DNA of 7,388 bases from SAR324 cluster bacterium (GCA_022448705.1 JAKUUF010000073.1:1-7388); one strand, 5' to 3'. Positions 1 to 6,140 are shown, counted from the stretch's first letter. Notes: a model not told the origin generated them from the sequence alone. Program-made: numbers and translations.

Positions 1-1
1 T

Positions 2-271
2 ATTGAAGTTGCCAGTTCTAATAATATCCTGGTACTGCTTGCCGGAATGCAGATTCCATTAAACTACGGGCAGGATTATACCAAATCTTTTCGCAATGCT
101 TTTTATGAACTGGCTGAACAATATCAACTGCCCATGATTCCGTTTCTTCTGAAAGACGTGGGAAACGTTCCAGGCTTAAACCTTCCTGACGGCATACATC
201 CTAATCCAGAGGGACACCATATCATCAGCCGGACAGTACTTGAACATCTGGAACCGCTTTTGTCGAATTGA
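2..271 (+). CDS. GDSL/SGNH arylesterase-lysophospholipase, TesA type (C-terminal part)
   Basis: The frame is open from base 2 to TGA at 269-271, giving the last 89 residues of a protein whose N-terminus lies outside the window. The residues resemble the C-terminal third of E. coli TesA: an L-A-G-M-Q-I-P-x-N-Y-G strand/loop, then helices, then D-G-I-H-P-N at about 188-205. The Asp (188-190) and His (197-199) of this D-x-x-H motif complete the Ser-Asp-His triad of the SGNH hydrolase family; the GDSL serine block and the oxyanion Gly/Asn blocks are upstream and not visible. Family members hydrolyse acyl-thioesters, aryl esters or lysophospholipids and are often periplasmic, but localisation cannot be judged without the N-terminus. 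The gene converges on the minus-strand gene at 344, with 72 nt between the two stops. Substrate is undetermined, so no symbol is given. Confidence 0.88.
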   Translation: MEVASSNNILVLLAGMQIPLNYGQDYTKSFRNAFYELAEQYQLPMIPFLLKDVGNVPGLNLPDGIHPNPEGHHIISRTVLEHLEPLLSN

Positions 272-281
272 TTCCATTTTA

Positions 282-334
282 GATTCCCAAAGAAATCTAT
301 TGGTAAGTTTTTGCAGTATTTTATGATGGGAATC
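282..334. repeat. Inverted repeat between convergent genes
   Basis: GATTCCCA (282-289) and TGGGAATC (327-334) form a perfect 8-bp inverted repeat with a 37-nt spacer. It lies in the 72-nt gap between the esterase stop and the stop of the facing minus-strand gene. That position would suit a two-way transcription end, but there is no clear T-run after the stem on either strand, so a Rho-independent terminator is not supported. It may be chance. Confidence 0.3.
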
Positions 335-343
335 GATTTGCTT

Positions 344-1663
344 TTAGCCAAATTTTTTCAGTGAACCGATGGCTTTCATGATTTGTTTTTGTTGACCCAG
401 GTAAACTCTGTTGTTGGGTACAAGAGCGTCCAGGGATTTCTTTCCCATTTCAAGAATTTTCAATACACCATGGTTAGCAAGATTTAGCATTTTGCGATGC
501 TGATAGGCATAAAATGAAACCTGCGCAAATTCTGCCAAAACAGTTATATCTCCACGTTTTGGATTAGCAAAAGAAGATCTTTTTAATGCTTTGTGATATG
601 CCACAATTGCCTTGTTAAAAGTTGGTGTCATGGCAGGACGCGCAGAATAATCATCCATCAAAACACGAAGAGAAAGAAACCTTAGAGCCTGCATATGTAA
701 ACGAGCTTCCATTAAGTATGGAAGTGCAAGCTTGTTGTCAAATGCCTGCAGCTTTGCTACAACCTTCATACCGATAGGATGCAGAATGGGGATACGTTTC
801 ATTACCTCTACTGCTGCCAGAGTTTTTCTAACAATGAGAAGGTGTTTATTTTTAACTGTGTCAGCATTCCCGCTTCCCCCAAATAATCCCCTGACCTTTT
901 TTTTTGAGGAAAGCACATCCAGCTCATCCAAATGCATAGACATTGTTATGCTTCCTCGAGTATCCTCATCCAGAGATTCAGCATATTCCAGCAATTTCAA
1001 AGTCAGTTTCATTTCCTGAATTGCCACGATCTCGTGTTCCTGCAGTTCTTCCTCTTCATCTTTGCTAATTAAATCATTCACAGAGATGACATCCAGATTC
1101 ACATTTTTCAGTTGTTTAGATTGAACAACTAGCAGGTTTTTTTTATGGGTGCTTATAATTTTTTCCAGGTACAGCCGGTAGGTTTGTCCGGTAATTTGCA
1201 ATGTGGCAGGCGTTATGTCTCCCAAATATATTGTAAGAGCAGCCTGAATCATGAGATTGCGGTAAAGTGACAAAGGGGAGTCTCCCTTATCATCCAGCAT
1301 GACTGCTCTGACTAATTTCACCCTTTCGAGGCTTACCTTAGGGGAACTGCCTATTTTAGACACTATTGTAGAAACAGAACTGCTTTTTACAAGGTTACCA
1401 ATTATGCTTGCGTCTAAATGACTCCCTTTTTCATTTGCATCAGAAGGCAGAATCTTTTTTCTCATCTTGAGAATAAAGGACGCACCGCTGAGTTTTTTTA
1501 CATCCTCAGTTGCCCTAATTATTTCCTTTTCAATCTTTACAAAATCAAGCGCGGGGAAAGGATTGCTTGTAAGTGACCTTCCCTTGATTGCCTGATTTGA
1601 ACTGTCCCTGCTTGAGTTGGAACCGGATATTTCTTTTTCTATTTGATCTTCTTCTTCCATCAC
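344..1663 (-). CDS. Unrecognised helical cytoplasmic protein, 438-439 residues
   Basis: I do not recognise this protein. The frame opens with GTG (1663-1661) directly followed by ATG (1660-1658); the ATG is the simpler start, giving 438 residues. Neither has a visible Shine-Dalgarno sequence, and a CATAAT-like hexamer (minus strand, 1679-1674) sits so close that a short-leader transcript is possible. There is no signal peptide or membrane segment. The first 35 or so residues are charged and Ser/Asn-rich and probably disordered; the rest reads as amphipathic helices. An acidic patch (D-E-E-E-E-L-Q-E-H-E) lies mid-protein, followed by a short Gly/Ser loop (G-L-F-G-G-S-G-N). The C-terminal part has many helix-forming Ala/Leu/Lys segments and ends in a basic tail. 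No Cys and no Trp occur. Runs of nine and eight T on the plus strand (897-905, 1137-1144) fall inside the gene. Length, uninterrupted frame and plausible composition support a real gene; a scaffold-like or helical-repeat role is only a guess. Confidence 0.8.
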   Translation of the reverse strand: MMEEEDQIEKEISGSNSSRDSSNQAIKGRSLTSNPFPALDFVKIEKEIIRATEDVKKLSGASFILKMRKKILPSDANEKGSHLDASIIGNLVKSSSVSTIVSKIGSSPKVSLERVKLVRAVMLDDKGDSPLSLYRNLMIQAALTIYLGDITPATLQITGQTYRLYLEKIISTHKKNLLVVQSKQLKNVNLDVISVNDLISKDEEEELQEHEIVAIQEMKLTLKLLEYAESLDEDTRGSITMSMHLDELDVLSSKKKVRGLFGGSGNADTVKNKHLLIVRKTLAAVEVMKRIPILHPIGMKVVAKLQAFDNKLALPYLMEARLHMQALRFLSLRVLMDDYSARPAMTPTFNKAIVAYHKALKRSSFANPKRGDITVLAEFAQVSFYAYQHRKMLNLANHGVLKILEMGKKSLDALVPNNRVYLGQQKQIMKAIGSLKKFG

Positions 1664-1811
1664 TGAATTTTATATTATGACAGCTATTTTGTAGCTTGAA
1701 TCCAATGAGCTCACTTTATATTAATGGGATGTCTTGCGATCATTGTAAGTGCTTCATCTTCTAATCAAGCATAATTCAACTAAATTATAAAGTTTAAATA
1801 TACAGATACAA

Positions 1812-1823
1812 TGAACATGTTCA
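1812..1823. promoter_or_regulatory. Perfect 12-bp palindrome, possible operator
   Basis: TGAACATGTTCA is a perfect palindrome about 150 bp upstream of the start of the minus-strand gene. Half-sites GAAC/GTTC recall SOS-type boxes, but the spacing is 2 bp rather than the 4 bp of Gram-positive-type LexA sites (GAAC-N4-GTTC), so a LexA assignment is not supported. A role as a binding site for a dimeric regulator is inference from symmetry only. Confidence 0.3.
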
Positions 1824-1920
1824 CCTGACAGCCCCGCCAGTTATTCTAAGACAGAAATACAAACAGAGCCACTTGCACTTTGTGATTTAAATCAACGAAT
1901 GAACCGCATGATTTATGCAT

Positions 1921-2008
1921 TTTAAGGACTATAATAAACAAATTTAAAACCTTAAATCCTTATTCAAGGATAATACCTATTGACAGAAATTTTGAAAATA
2001 CTGTCAGG
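1921..2008. repeat. Cluster of three consecutive inverted repeats
   Basis: Three dyads follow one another: TTTAAGG/CCTTAAA with a 22-nt spacer that contains TATAAT; ATCCTT-ATTC-AAGGAT, a 6-bp stem with a 4-nt loop; and TGACAG/CTGTCA with a 14-nt spacer. The first two share base 1956, and the AAGG/CCTT segments could pair alternatively. The cluster lies upstream of the carA remnant on its coding strand, so it could be a relic of a leader region, but nothing visible proves transcription. Confidence 0.3.
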
Positions 2009-2093
2009 ATTCAAAGTAATGTTTGTTAATCTATCGAAGGAAGAACTCGACGTTTAATTTTTAAAAGAGTATCTTTATCAAAAGAGGAACTAT

Positions 2094-2320
2094 CTTGAAA
2101 AATTGGAATTGCCAGCCATTTTCATGGATTTTCAGTAGAAGAAAAATCCAAGCCCAAAATGCTCTGGTAACGCACCGAATACTGTATGATCAAACTGTAG
2201 AGGGAATAGAGTTGTCTTGATCATCCTGCTTATTCAATGCAGTATCATCCGGAGACTGCATTAGGTTCAAGAGATGCTTCGTACCTGTTTGGCCGGTTTC
2301 TTGAAATGATGAAAAGCTGA
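2094..2320 (+). pseudogene. carA: Decayed C-terminal remnant of carA (carbamoyl-phosphate synthase small subunit)
   Basis: Three adjoining reading frames together spell the CarA C-terminus. Around 2100-2160 they read K-L-E then I-A-S-H-F-H-G-F-S-V-E-E, matching the family's V-E-I-T-S-Q-N-H-G-F-x-V-D-E. From 2158 (another frame) comes N-A-L-V-T-H-R-I-L-Y-D-Q-T-V-E-G-I-E, matching the V-T-H-x-N-L-x-D-x-T-V-E-G block; this frame hits TGA at 2218-2220. From 2219 (frame shifted again) comes D-H-P-A-Y-S-M-Q-Y-H-P-E, then S-R-D-A-S-Y-L-F-G-R-F-L-E-M-M-K-S and TGA at 2318-2320, matching the terminal Q-Y-H-P-E-A-S-P-G-P-x-D segment. The His and Glu of H-P-E (2246-2254), part of the class I glutaminase triad in intact CarA, survive, but the nucleophile Cys and the whole N-terminal part are absent. 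At least two frameshifts (near 2158 and 2219), probably a third near 2108, plus substitutions in conserved positions mean it cannot make CarA. It ends 86 nt before fliG. The remnant call is confident; its left boundary is not. Confidence 0.82.
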
Positions 2321-2396
2321 TATTGAAATTCATTTATTTTATTAGGTTCTCAATTCATACCAACGCACAATAATTACCAACCAGATACTTAAGAGA

Positions 2397-2402
2397 GTGA
2401 GG
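2397..2402 (+). promoter_or_regulatory. Ribosome binding site of fliG
   Basis: GTGAGG, inside a longer purine-rich run (AGAGAGTGAGG), ends 4 nt before ATG 2407. It is one of the clearest Shine-Dalgarno sequences in the window and supports that start. Confidence 0.7.
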
Positions 2403-2406
2403 TAAA

Positions 2407-3417
2407 ATGTCAGTAGGTAAACTTACAGGCCCTAAGAAGGCAGCAATTCTGCTGCTTGCACTGGGAGAAGACGCGGCAGCGGACGTGATGAAAAATTTGG
2501 AAGAATCTGAAATCCAGCAGGTAGGTTATTATATGTCCCGCTTTACGGATGTGGCTCCAGAAGAACTGGACCTGGTGCTTGAGGAATTCTATCGGAACTC
2601 GATTATGACTGATGACGGTGTGAGCATAAGCTCTTCGCCTGATTTCGTAAAGAACACCCTGACAAAAGCTTTAGGGGCAGACAAGGCAAAGGAGCTTGGT
2701 GAAAATCTGAGAGTTGGCGAGGATGATGTCGGACTTGATGCGTTGCGATACGCAGAACCCATAATGATATCAAATTATATTCGAACTGAACATCCCCAGA
2801 CAATTGCACTGATTCTTTCTTATTTAAAGAACGTTGAACAAGCGTCAAATGTACTTCGTGAATTACCTGAGAGTTTGCAGGCAGACGTTTTGTACCGAAT
2901 GGCAATGATTGAAAGCATTCCTCCCGGGGTTGTTTCGGAAATGAATGAGGTGCTGACGGAAGAAATGAAAACAGCAGGAAGTATGGCAACGGCAGTGGGT
3001 GGAATTGAACCTGTGGCAGAAATTATAAATGCGGTGGATAAAGCCACTGAAACCAGAATTTTGGCTAGCATAGAGGAAACAAATCCTGATCTTGCAGAAC
3101 AGATTCGTGAGCTGATGTTCACCTTTGAAGATATGGCTCTGATCGATTCCAAGCAGATGCAGATTGTGATGAAAGATGTGGATCAGGCGGATATGGTGCT
3201 TGCTCTGAAAACAGCCAGTGATGCAGTTAAGGACCTTATCTTCAGCAGCATGTCTACAAGGGCGGCAGAAATGGTAAGGGATGATCTGGAGAACCTTGGT
3301 CCGGCTAAAATAACAGATGTAGAAGCAGCGCAACAAAAAATCATCAAGGTTGTCAAGCGTCTTGAGGAAGAAGGAACTATAGTTATTGCTGGAGCAGGTG
3401 GTGGAGACGTTGTATAA
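2407..3417 (+). CDS. fliG: Flagellar motor switch protein FliG
   Basis: FliG forms the upper part of the cytoplasmic C-ring, joins it to the FliF MS-ring, and meets the stator MotA to generate torque and switch rotation. At 336 residues it matches the usual length (about 330-340). It begins with the N-domain signature L-T-G-P-K-K-A-A-I-L-L-L-A-L-G-E (residues 6-21). The middle-domain E-H-P-Q-T motif is at 128-132, the Gly-Gly hinge at 198-199, and the C-domain M-F-x-F motif at 237-240. The charged torque residues of E. coli (K264, R281, D288, D289, R297) fall at a constant +4 offset as K268, R285, D292, D293 and K301, so four are identical and the last is a conservative Arg-to-Lys change. The protein ends with a Gly-rich I-A-G-A-G-G-G-D-V-V tail. 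No fliF, fliH or fliM flanks it; its upstream neighbour is the carA remnant and its downstream neighbour leuC, so it is a solitary flagellar gene here. No promoter was confidently placed in the 86 nt upstream. Confidence 0.97.
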   Translation: MSVGKLTGPKKAAILLLALGEDAAADVMKNLEESEIQQVGYYMSRFTDVAPEELDLVLEEFYRNSIMTDDGVSISSSPDFVKNTLTKALGADKAKELGENLRVGEDDVGLDALRYAEPIMISNYIRTEHPQTIALILSYLKNVEQASNVLRELPESLQADVLYRMAMIESIPPGVVSEMNEVLTEEMKTAGSMATAVGGIEPVAEIINAVDKATETRILASIEETNPDLAEQIRELMFTFEDMALIDSKQMQIVMKDVDQADMVLALKTASDAVKDLIFSSMSTRAAEMVRDDLENLGPAKITDVEAAQQKIIKVVKRLEEEGTIVIAGAGGGDVV

Positions 3418-3666
3418 AAAGCCTGCTTTTGCAGTTTCTTGTAGGATTATGTAAATTCAGTTCGCAGTTTAGAAAATTGGCAATCTGACTAGAAATATGT
3501 CAGGATATTGGTTGCTGTTTTCAAAGCTCATGATTTTGTGCTTCAGCTGAAAAATTCTTCCAGCTTTCCATTTTGAATTCGGCACACCAGTTGGGAACAA
3601 ATTCCCAGAATTAATTTTGTAGCCGGATTTTCCTATTTTGAAGTTTTTAATTTTCTGGATTTCGTG
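3418..3666. other. fliG-leuC intergenic region with possible terminator and leader hairpin
   Basis: No supported gene is present. Just after the fliG stop, an A-run is followed by CTGC-TTTT-GCAG (3423-3434) and then TTTCTT, a weak terminator-like hairpin with only four stem pairs. Further on, AGCTG/CAGCT (3545-3549/3561-3565) is a minor dyad. The strongest hairpin is TTGGGAA-CAAA-TTCCCAG (3591-3608), seven pairs including one G-T, about 60 nt before leuC, with an AT-rich but not T-only stretch after it. I see no Leu-codon-rich leader peptide and no recognisable T-box, so leucine-dependent control cannot be claimed. A reverse-strand frame at 3469-3714 overlaps leuC and has no protein-like character. 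Confidence 0.45.
3591..3608 (+). promoter_or_regulatory. Hairpin in the leuC upstream region
   Basis: TGGGAA (3592-3597), loop CAAA, TTCCCA (3602-3607) is a perfect six-pair stem that extends by one T-G pair. It may be a remote terminator for fliG transcripts or a structure in the leuC leader; the absence of a contiguous T-run argues against a standard intrinsic terminator. Confidence 0.35.
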
Positions 3667-5061
3667 ATGCCAAAAACAATGTTTGAAAAAATCTGGAATG
3701 CCCATCTTGTTCATGAGCAGGAAGGAAACTCAATCGTTTATATTGACCGTCATCTGGTACATGAAGTAACTTCTCCTCAGGCCTTTGATGGAATACGAAT
3801 GTCCGGTCGGTCCGTGCTTCATCCAGAATTAACTTACGCGGTTCCTGATCATAATGTTCCCACCAAAAATCAGGACAAACCAATTGAAGATCCAATTGCA
3901 GCACTGCAGGTAGAAACTTTGCGAAACAACTGCAAAGAATTCGGAATAACTCTCTTTGATTTGGGAGACGAGCGTTCTGGAATTGTACATGTGATTGGTC
4001 CGGAACAGGGGCTGACGCTACCTTGGTCAACTATAGTCTGTGGAGATTCTCACACTGCGACTCATGGAGCTTTTGGTGCACTGGCTTTTGGAATTGGAAC
4101 TTCCGAAGTAGAGCATGTGCTGGCCACACAGACCTTGCAGCAGAAGAAACCAAAAACCATGCTTGTTGAGGTTGAGGGTATGCTTCCAAAAAATGTAACC
4201 CCAAAAGATATTATTCTTGCAATCATAGGAAAAATAGGGACTGCTGGGGGTACTGGTTACGTAATTGAGTATGCAGGAGATGCAATTCGAGGCATGTCAA
4301 TGGAAGGGCGCATGACCCTTTGCAATATGACAATTGAAGCAGGTGCACGTGCAGGTATGGTCGCTCCTGATGAAACAACATTTGAATATCTTAAGGACAG
4401 GCCTTTTTCTCCTAAAGGTGATGATTTTGATGAGGCAGTTTCAGTGTGGAAACAGCTGCCAAGTGACGAAGATGCTGAATTTGATCTTACTGTGAACATC
4501 AATGCGGAGGATGTATTGCCCCAGGTAACATGGGGAACAAGCCCGGGCATGGTAACAGATATCAACAGCAGAGTCCCGGACCCCGAGAAGATAAAAAATC
4601 CTTCCGAGAGGAAATCTGTGGAAAACGCCTTGAAATATATGGATCTCAAGGCAAACCTCCCTATCAAGGAAATAAGCATTGATCGTGTGTTTATTGGTTC
4701 GTGCACAAATTCACGCATAGAAGATCTTCGTTCTGTCGCGGAGTTTGTAAAAGGGCGCAAAGTAAGCGATGACGTCTCTGCCATGATTGTTCCTGGGAGC
4801 GGTTTGATCAAGCAACAGGCAGAGCAGGAAGGACTGGATGAAATATTTATTGCAGCAGGCTTTGAATGGCGTCAACCAGGATGTTCCATGTGCCTGGCGA
4901 TGAATGATGATATACTGAAACCTGGTGAGCGTTGTGCTTCAACAAGCAATAGAAACTTTGAAGGCCGCCAGGGTAAAGGAGGCCGTACACATCTTGTTAG
5001 TCCGCTGATGGCAGCAGCAGCAGCTGTAGCGGGACATTTTGTCGATCCACGCACTTACTAG
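3667..5061 (+). CDS. leuC: 3-isopropylmalate dehydratase large subunit LeuC
   Basis: LeuC is the iron-sulfur, aconitase-family large subunit that with LeuD interconverts 2-isopropylmalate and 3-isopropylmalate, the second step of leucine synthesis, in the cytoplasm. The ATG at 3667 gives 464 residues beginning M-P-K-T-M-F-E-K-I-W, the normal LeuC opening; an in-frame GTG directly before it (3664) would add one residue. A GGA triplet at 3657-3659, seven bases before the ATG, is the only Shine-Dalgarno-like element. Visible hallmarks are D-R-H-L-V-H-E-V-T-S-P-Q-A-F near the N-terminus, C-G-D-S-H-T-A-T-H-G-A-F-G-A in the middle, and the three [4Fe-4S] ligand cysteines: one in G-S-C-T-N-S-R (residue 346) and two in G-C-S-M-C (residues 406 and 409). 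It ends with the usual N-R-N-F-E-G-R-Q-G-K-G-G-R-T-H-L block. Length matches the two-subunit bacterial type (E. coli 466). It is followed 28 nt later by leuD. leuA and leuB are not in the window. Confidence 0.98.
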   Translation: MPKTMFEKIWNAHLVHEQEGNSIVYIDRHLVHEVTSPQAFDGIRMSGRSVLHPELTYAVPDHNVPTKNQDKPIEDPIAALQVETLRNNCKEFGITLFDLGDERSGIVHVIGPEQGLTLPWSTIVCGDSHTATHGAFGALAFGIGTSEVEHVLATQTLQQKKPKTMLVEVEGMLPKNVTPKDIILAIIGKIGTAGGTGYVIEYAGDAIRGMSMEGRMTLCNMTIEAGARAGMVAPDETTFEYLKDRPFSPKGDDFDEAVSVWKQLPSDEDAEFDLTVNINAEDVLPQVTWGTSPGMVTDINSRVPDPEKIKNPSERKSVENALKYMDLKANLPIKEISIDRVFIGSCTNSRIEDLRSVAEFVKGRKVSDDVSAMIVPGSGLIKQQAEQEGLDEIFIAAGFEWRQPGCSMCLAMNDDILKPGERCASTSNRNFEGRQGKGGRTHLVSPLMAAAAAVAGHFVDPRTY

Positions 5062-5089
5062 ATCTATATTAATTATATAAATTTTTAAA

Positions 5090-5713
5090 ATGGAAGCATT
5101 TGAAACTCTTTCTGGAAAAGCTGTGCCGCTTGATATAATAAATGTGGATACAGACCAGATTATTCCAAAACAATTTTTAAAAAAAATAGATCGTGCTGGA
5201 TTTGGTGTTCATCTGTTTCATGACTGGCGTTACCTGGATGACTCAGGTACCAAGCAGAATCCTGAGTTTGTACTTAATTTCCAGCGTTTTCAAGGTTCAG
5301 AAATTTTGCTGACTCGAGAAAATTTCGGTTGTGGATCAAGCCGTGAACATGCTCCTTGGGCTTTGCACGATTACGGATTCAGGTGTATTATAGCCCCCAG
5401 TTTTGCTGATATTTTTTATAACAATTGCAGGAAAAACGGTATTTTGGCTGTGGTTCTGCGGGATGATGAAATACAGGCCTTGTTTGAAGAAGTTGAAGCA
5501 AATGAAGGATGCTTGCTGACAGTAGATCTTCCCAGGCAGAATGTTACCACTCCCGAGGGCAAAAAGTTCTCTTTCGAGATTGATTCTTTTGCAAAAAACT
5601 GTCTGCTTAAAGGACTGGACGATATAGGCTGGACGCTGCAGTTTGAAGAAAAAATTCAGAGTTATGAACAGCAGGCTAGGAGTGAAAAACCATGGTTATT
5701 CATTAGCAATTGA
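5090..5713 (+). CDS. leuD: 3-isopropylmalate dehydratase small subunit LeuD
   Basis: LeuD is the swivel-domain partner of LeuC and contributes substrate-recognition residues to the shared active site. The 207-residue length is typical for the bacterial long form. It starts M-E-A-F-E-T-L-S-G-K-A-V-P-L-D, then N-V-D-T-D-Q-I-I-P-K-Q-F-L-K, both standard LeuD N-terminal features. The signature N-F-G-C-G-S-S-R-E-H-A-P-W-A-L lies at residues 78-92, followed by I-A-P-S-F-A-D-I-F-Y-N-N-C and G-L-D-D-I-G-W-T-L near the C-terminus. The ATG fits homologues exactly, yet the 28 nt from the leuC stop are almost wholly A/T with no Shine-Dalgarno sequence, so translation may depend on an unstructured AU-rich site or on coupling to leuC. 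Co-transcription with leuC is the natural inference from the spacing. No convincing terminator follows. Confidence 0.97.
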   Translation: MEAFETLSGKAVPLDIINVDTDQIIPKQFLKKIDRAGFGVHLFHDWRYLDDSGTKQNPEFVLNFQRFQGSEILLTRENFGCGSSREHAPWALHDYGFRCIIAPSFADIFYNNCRKNGILAVVLRDDEIQALFEEVEANEGCLLTVDLPRQNVTTPEGKKFSFEIDSFAKNCLLKGLDDIGWTLQFEEKIQSYEQQARSEKPWLFISN

Positions 5714-5872
5714 TATTTCCTTCTGCAAAATACTTCAAAAAATTCTTCCGTTACAAATTCAAGATTTCTTTGGCCCCCTTCAAGATATGATTTCGATAAT
5801 TGGTAAAATTTCAGTTCATCTTCGATACTTATAACCCAATTTCACTCCGTTTATAAAAAAAGGCGACAATTG

Positions 5873-5909
5873 TTTTATCCTTGCCCTGAAAATGACTGGC
5901 AGGATAAAA
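5873..5909. repeat. Interrupted inverted repeat downstream of leuD
   Basis: TTTTATCCTTGCC (5873-5885) pairs with GGCAGGATAAAA (5898-5909) across a 12-nt loop: twelve pairs with one bulged T. T-runs are at the outer 5' side and A-runs at the outer 3' side, the opposite of an intrinsic terminator on either strand, so an operator, a processed RNA stem or a relic of a small repeat element are alternatives. Confidence 0.45.
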
Positions 5910-6066
5910 GACATTATTTTCTCATGCGAAACAATATATCATCGTAATCGTCATCAATATATTTCCAGGGTTCTTATTTTCTAGCATTTTAGAATGTTGT
6001 TTTTGGGGGCTAAATGCGGAACTGCCAACAAACATTTTCTGTCTGCTTTTGCTTATATTTTGTGTA

Positions 6067-6083
6067 TTTGCTATATTAGCAAA
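6067..6083. repeat. Tight perfect hairpin TTTGCTA-TAT-TAGCAAA
   Basis: Seven perfect pairs (6067-6073 with 6077-6083) surround a 3-nt centre. As DNA it is a 17-bp near-palindrome and could be a regulator site about 160-175 bp upstream of the envelope gene start. There is no T-run that would make it a terminator. Confidence 0.35.
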
Positions 6084-6140
6084 ATCGATGTTGAATGAGT
6101 ATTATCAATAGACCGAACGCAAAAACTTACTTTATAAAAA

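Larger units (their letters stand above)
1664..2093. other. Dyad-rich AT-rich intergenic stretch with no supported gene
   Basis: No intact gene was found on either strand. The stretch holds several short dyads: AGCTA/TAGCT (1682-1686/1692-1696), TGAGCTCA (1706-1713), the 12-bp palindrome at 1812-1823, TTTAAGG/CCTTAAA (1921-1927/1950-1956), ATCCTT/AAGGAT (1956-1961/1966-1971) and TGACAG/CTGTCA (1981-1986/2001-2006). A TATAAT hexamer lies at 1930-1935 on the plus strand but lacks a good -35 element. It should contain the promoter of the leftward gene at 1663. A frame from ATG 2019 encodes an amphipathic-looking peptide but is stopped by TAA at 2055-2057. Confidence 0.5.

Noticed and set aside
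1812..1823. LexA/SOS box
   Set aside because: Half-sites match GAAC/GTTC, but the 2-bp centre is too short for the known GAAC-N4-GTTC box and no SOS gene is adjacent.
2287..2308. Sigma-54-like sequence (TGGCCGG-TTTC-TTGAA) upstream of fliG
   Set aside because: The downstream element lacks the essential GC (it reads TTGA), and the bases are explained as codons for L-F-G-R-F-L-E of the carA relic.
3529..3550. Possible leucine leader peptide before leuC
   Set aside because: The short ATG frame reads M-I-L-C-F-S and has no run of Leu codons, so leucine attenuation is not supported.
3469..3714. 81-residue reverse-strand frame between fliG and leuC
   Set aside because: It overlaps the leuC start, has no ribosome binding site or family features, and its composition looks like random AT-rich translation.
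4257..4811. 184-residue reverse-strand frame inside leuC
   Set aside because: It is a shadow of the conserved leuC coding frame, which contains the iron-sulfur motifs.
5643..5834. Plus-strand frame overlapping the leuD end
   Set aside because: It starts inside leuD in another frame, and its extension beyond leuD shows no recognisable protein features.
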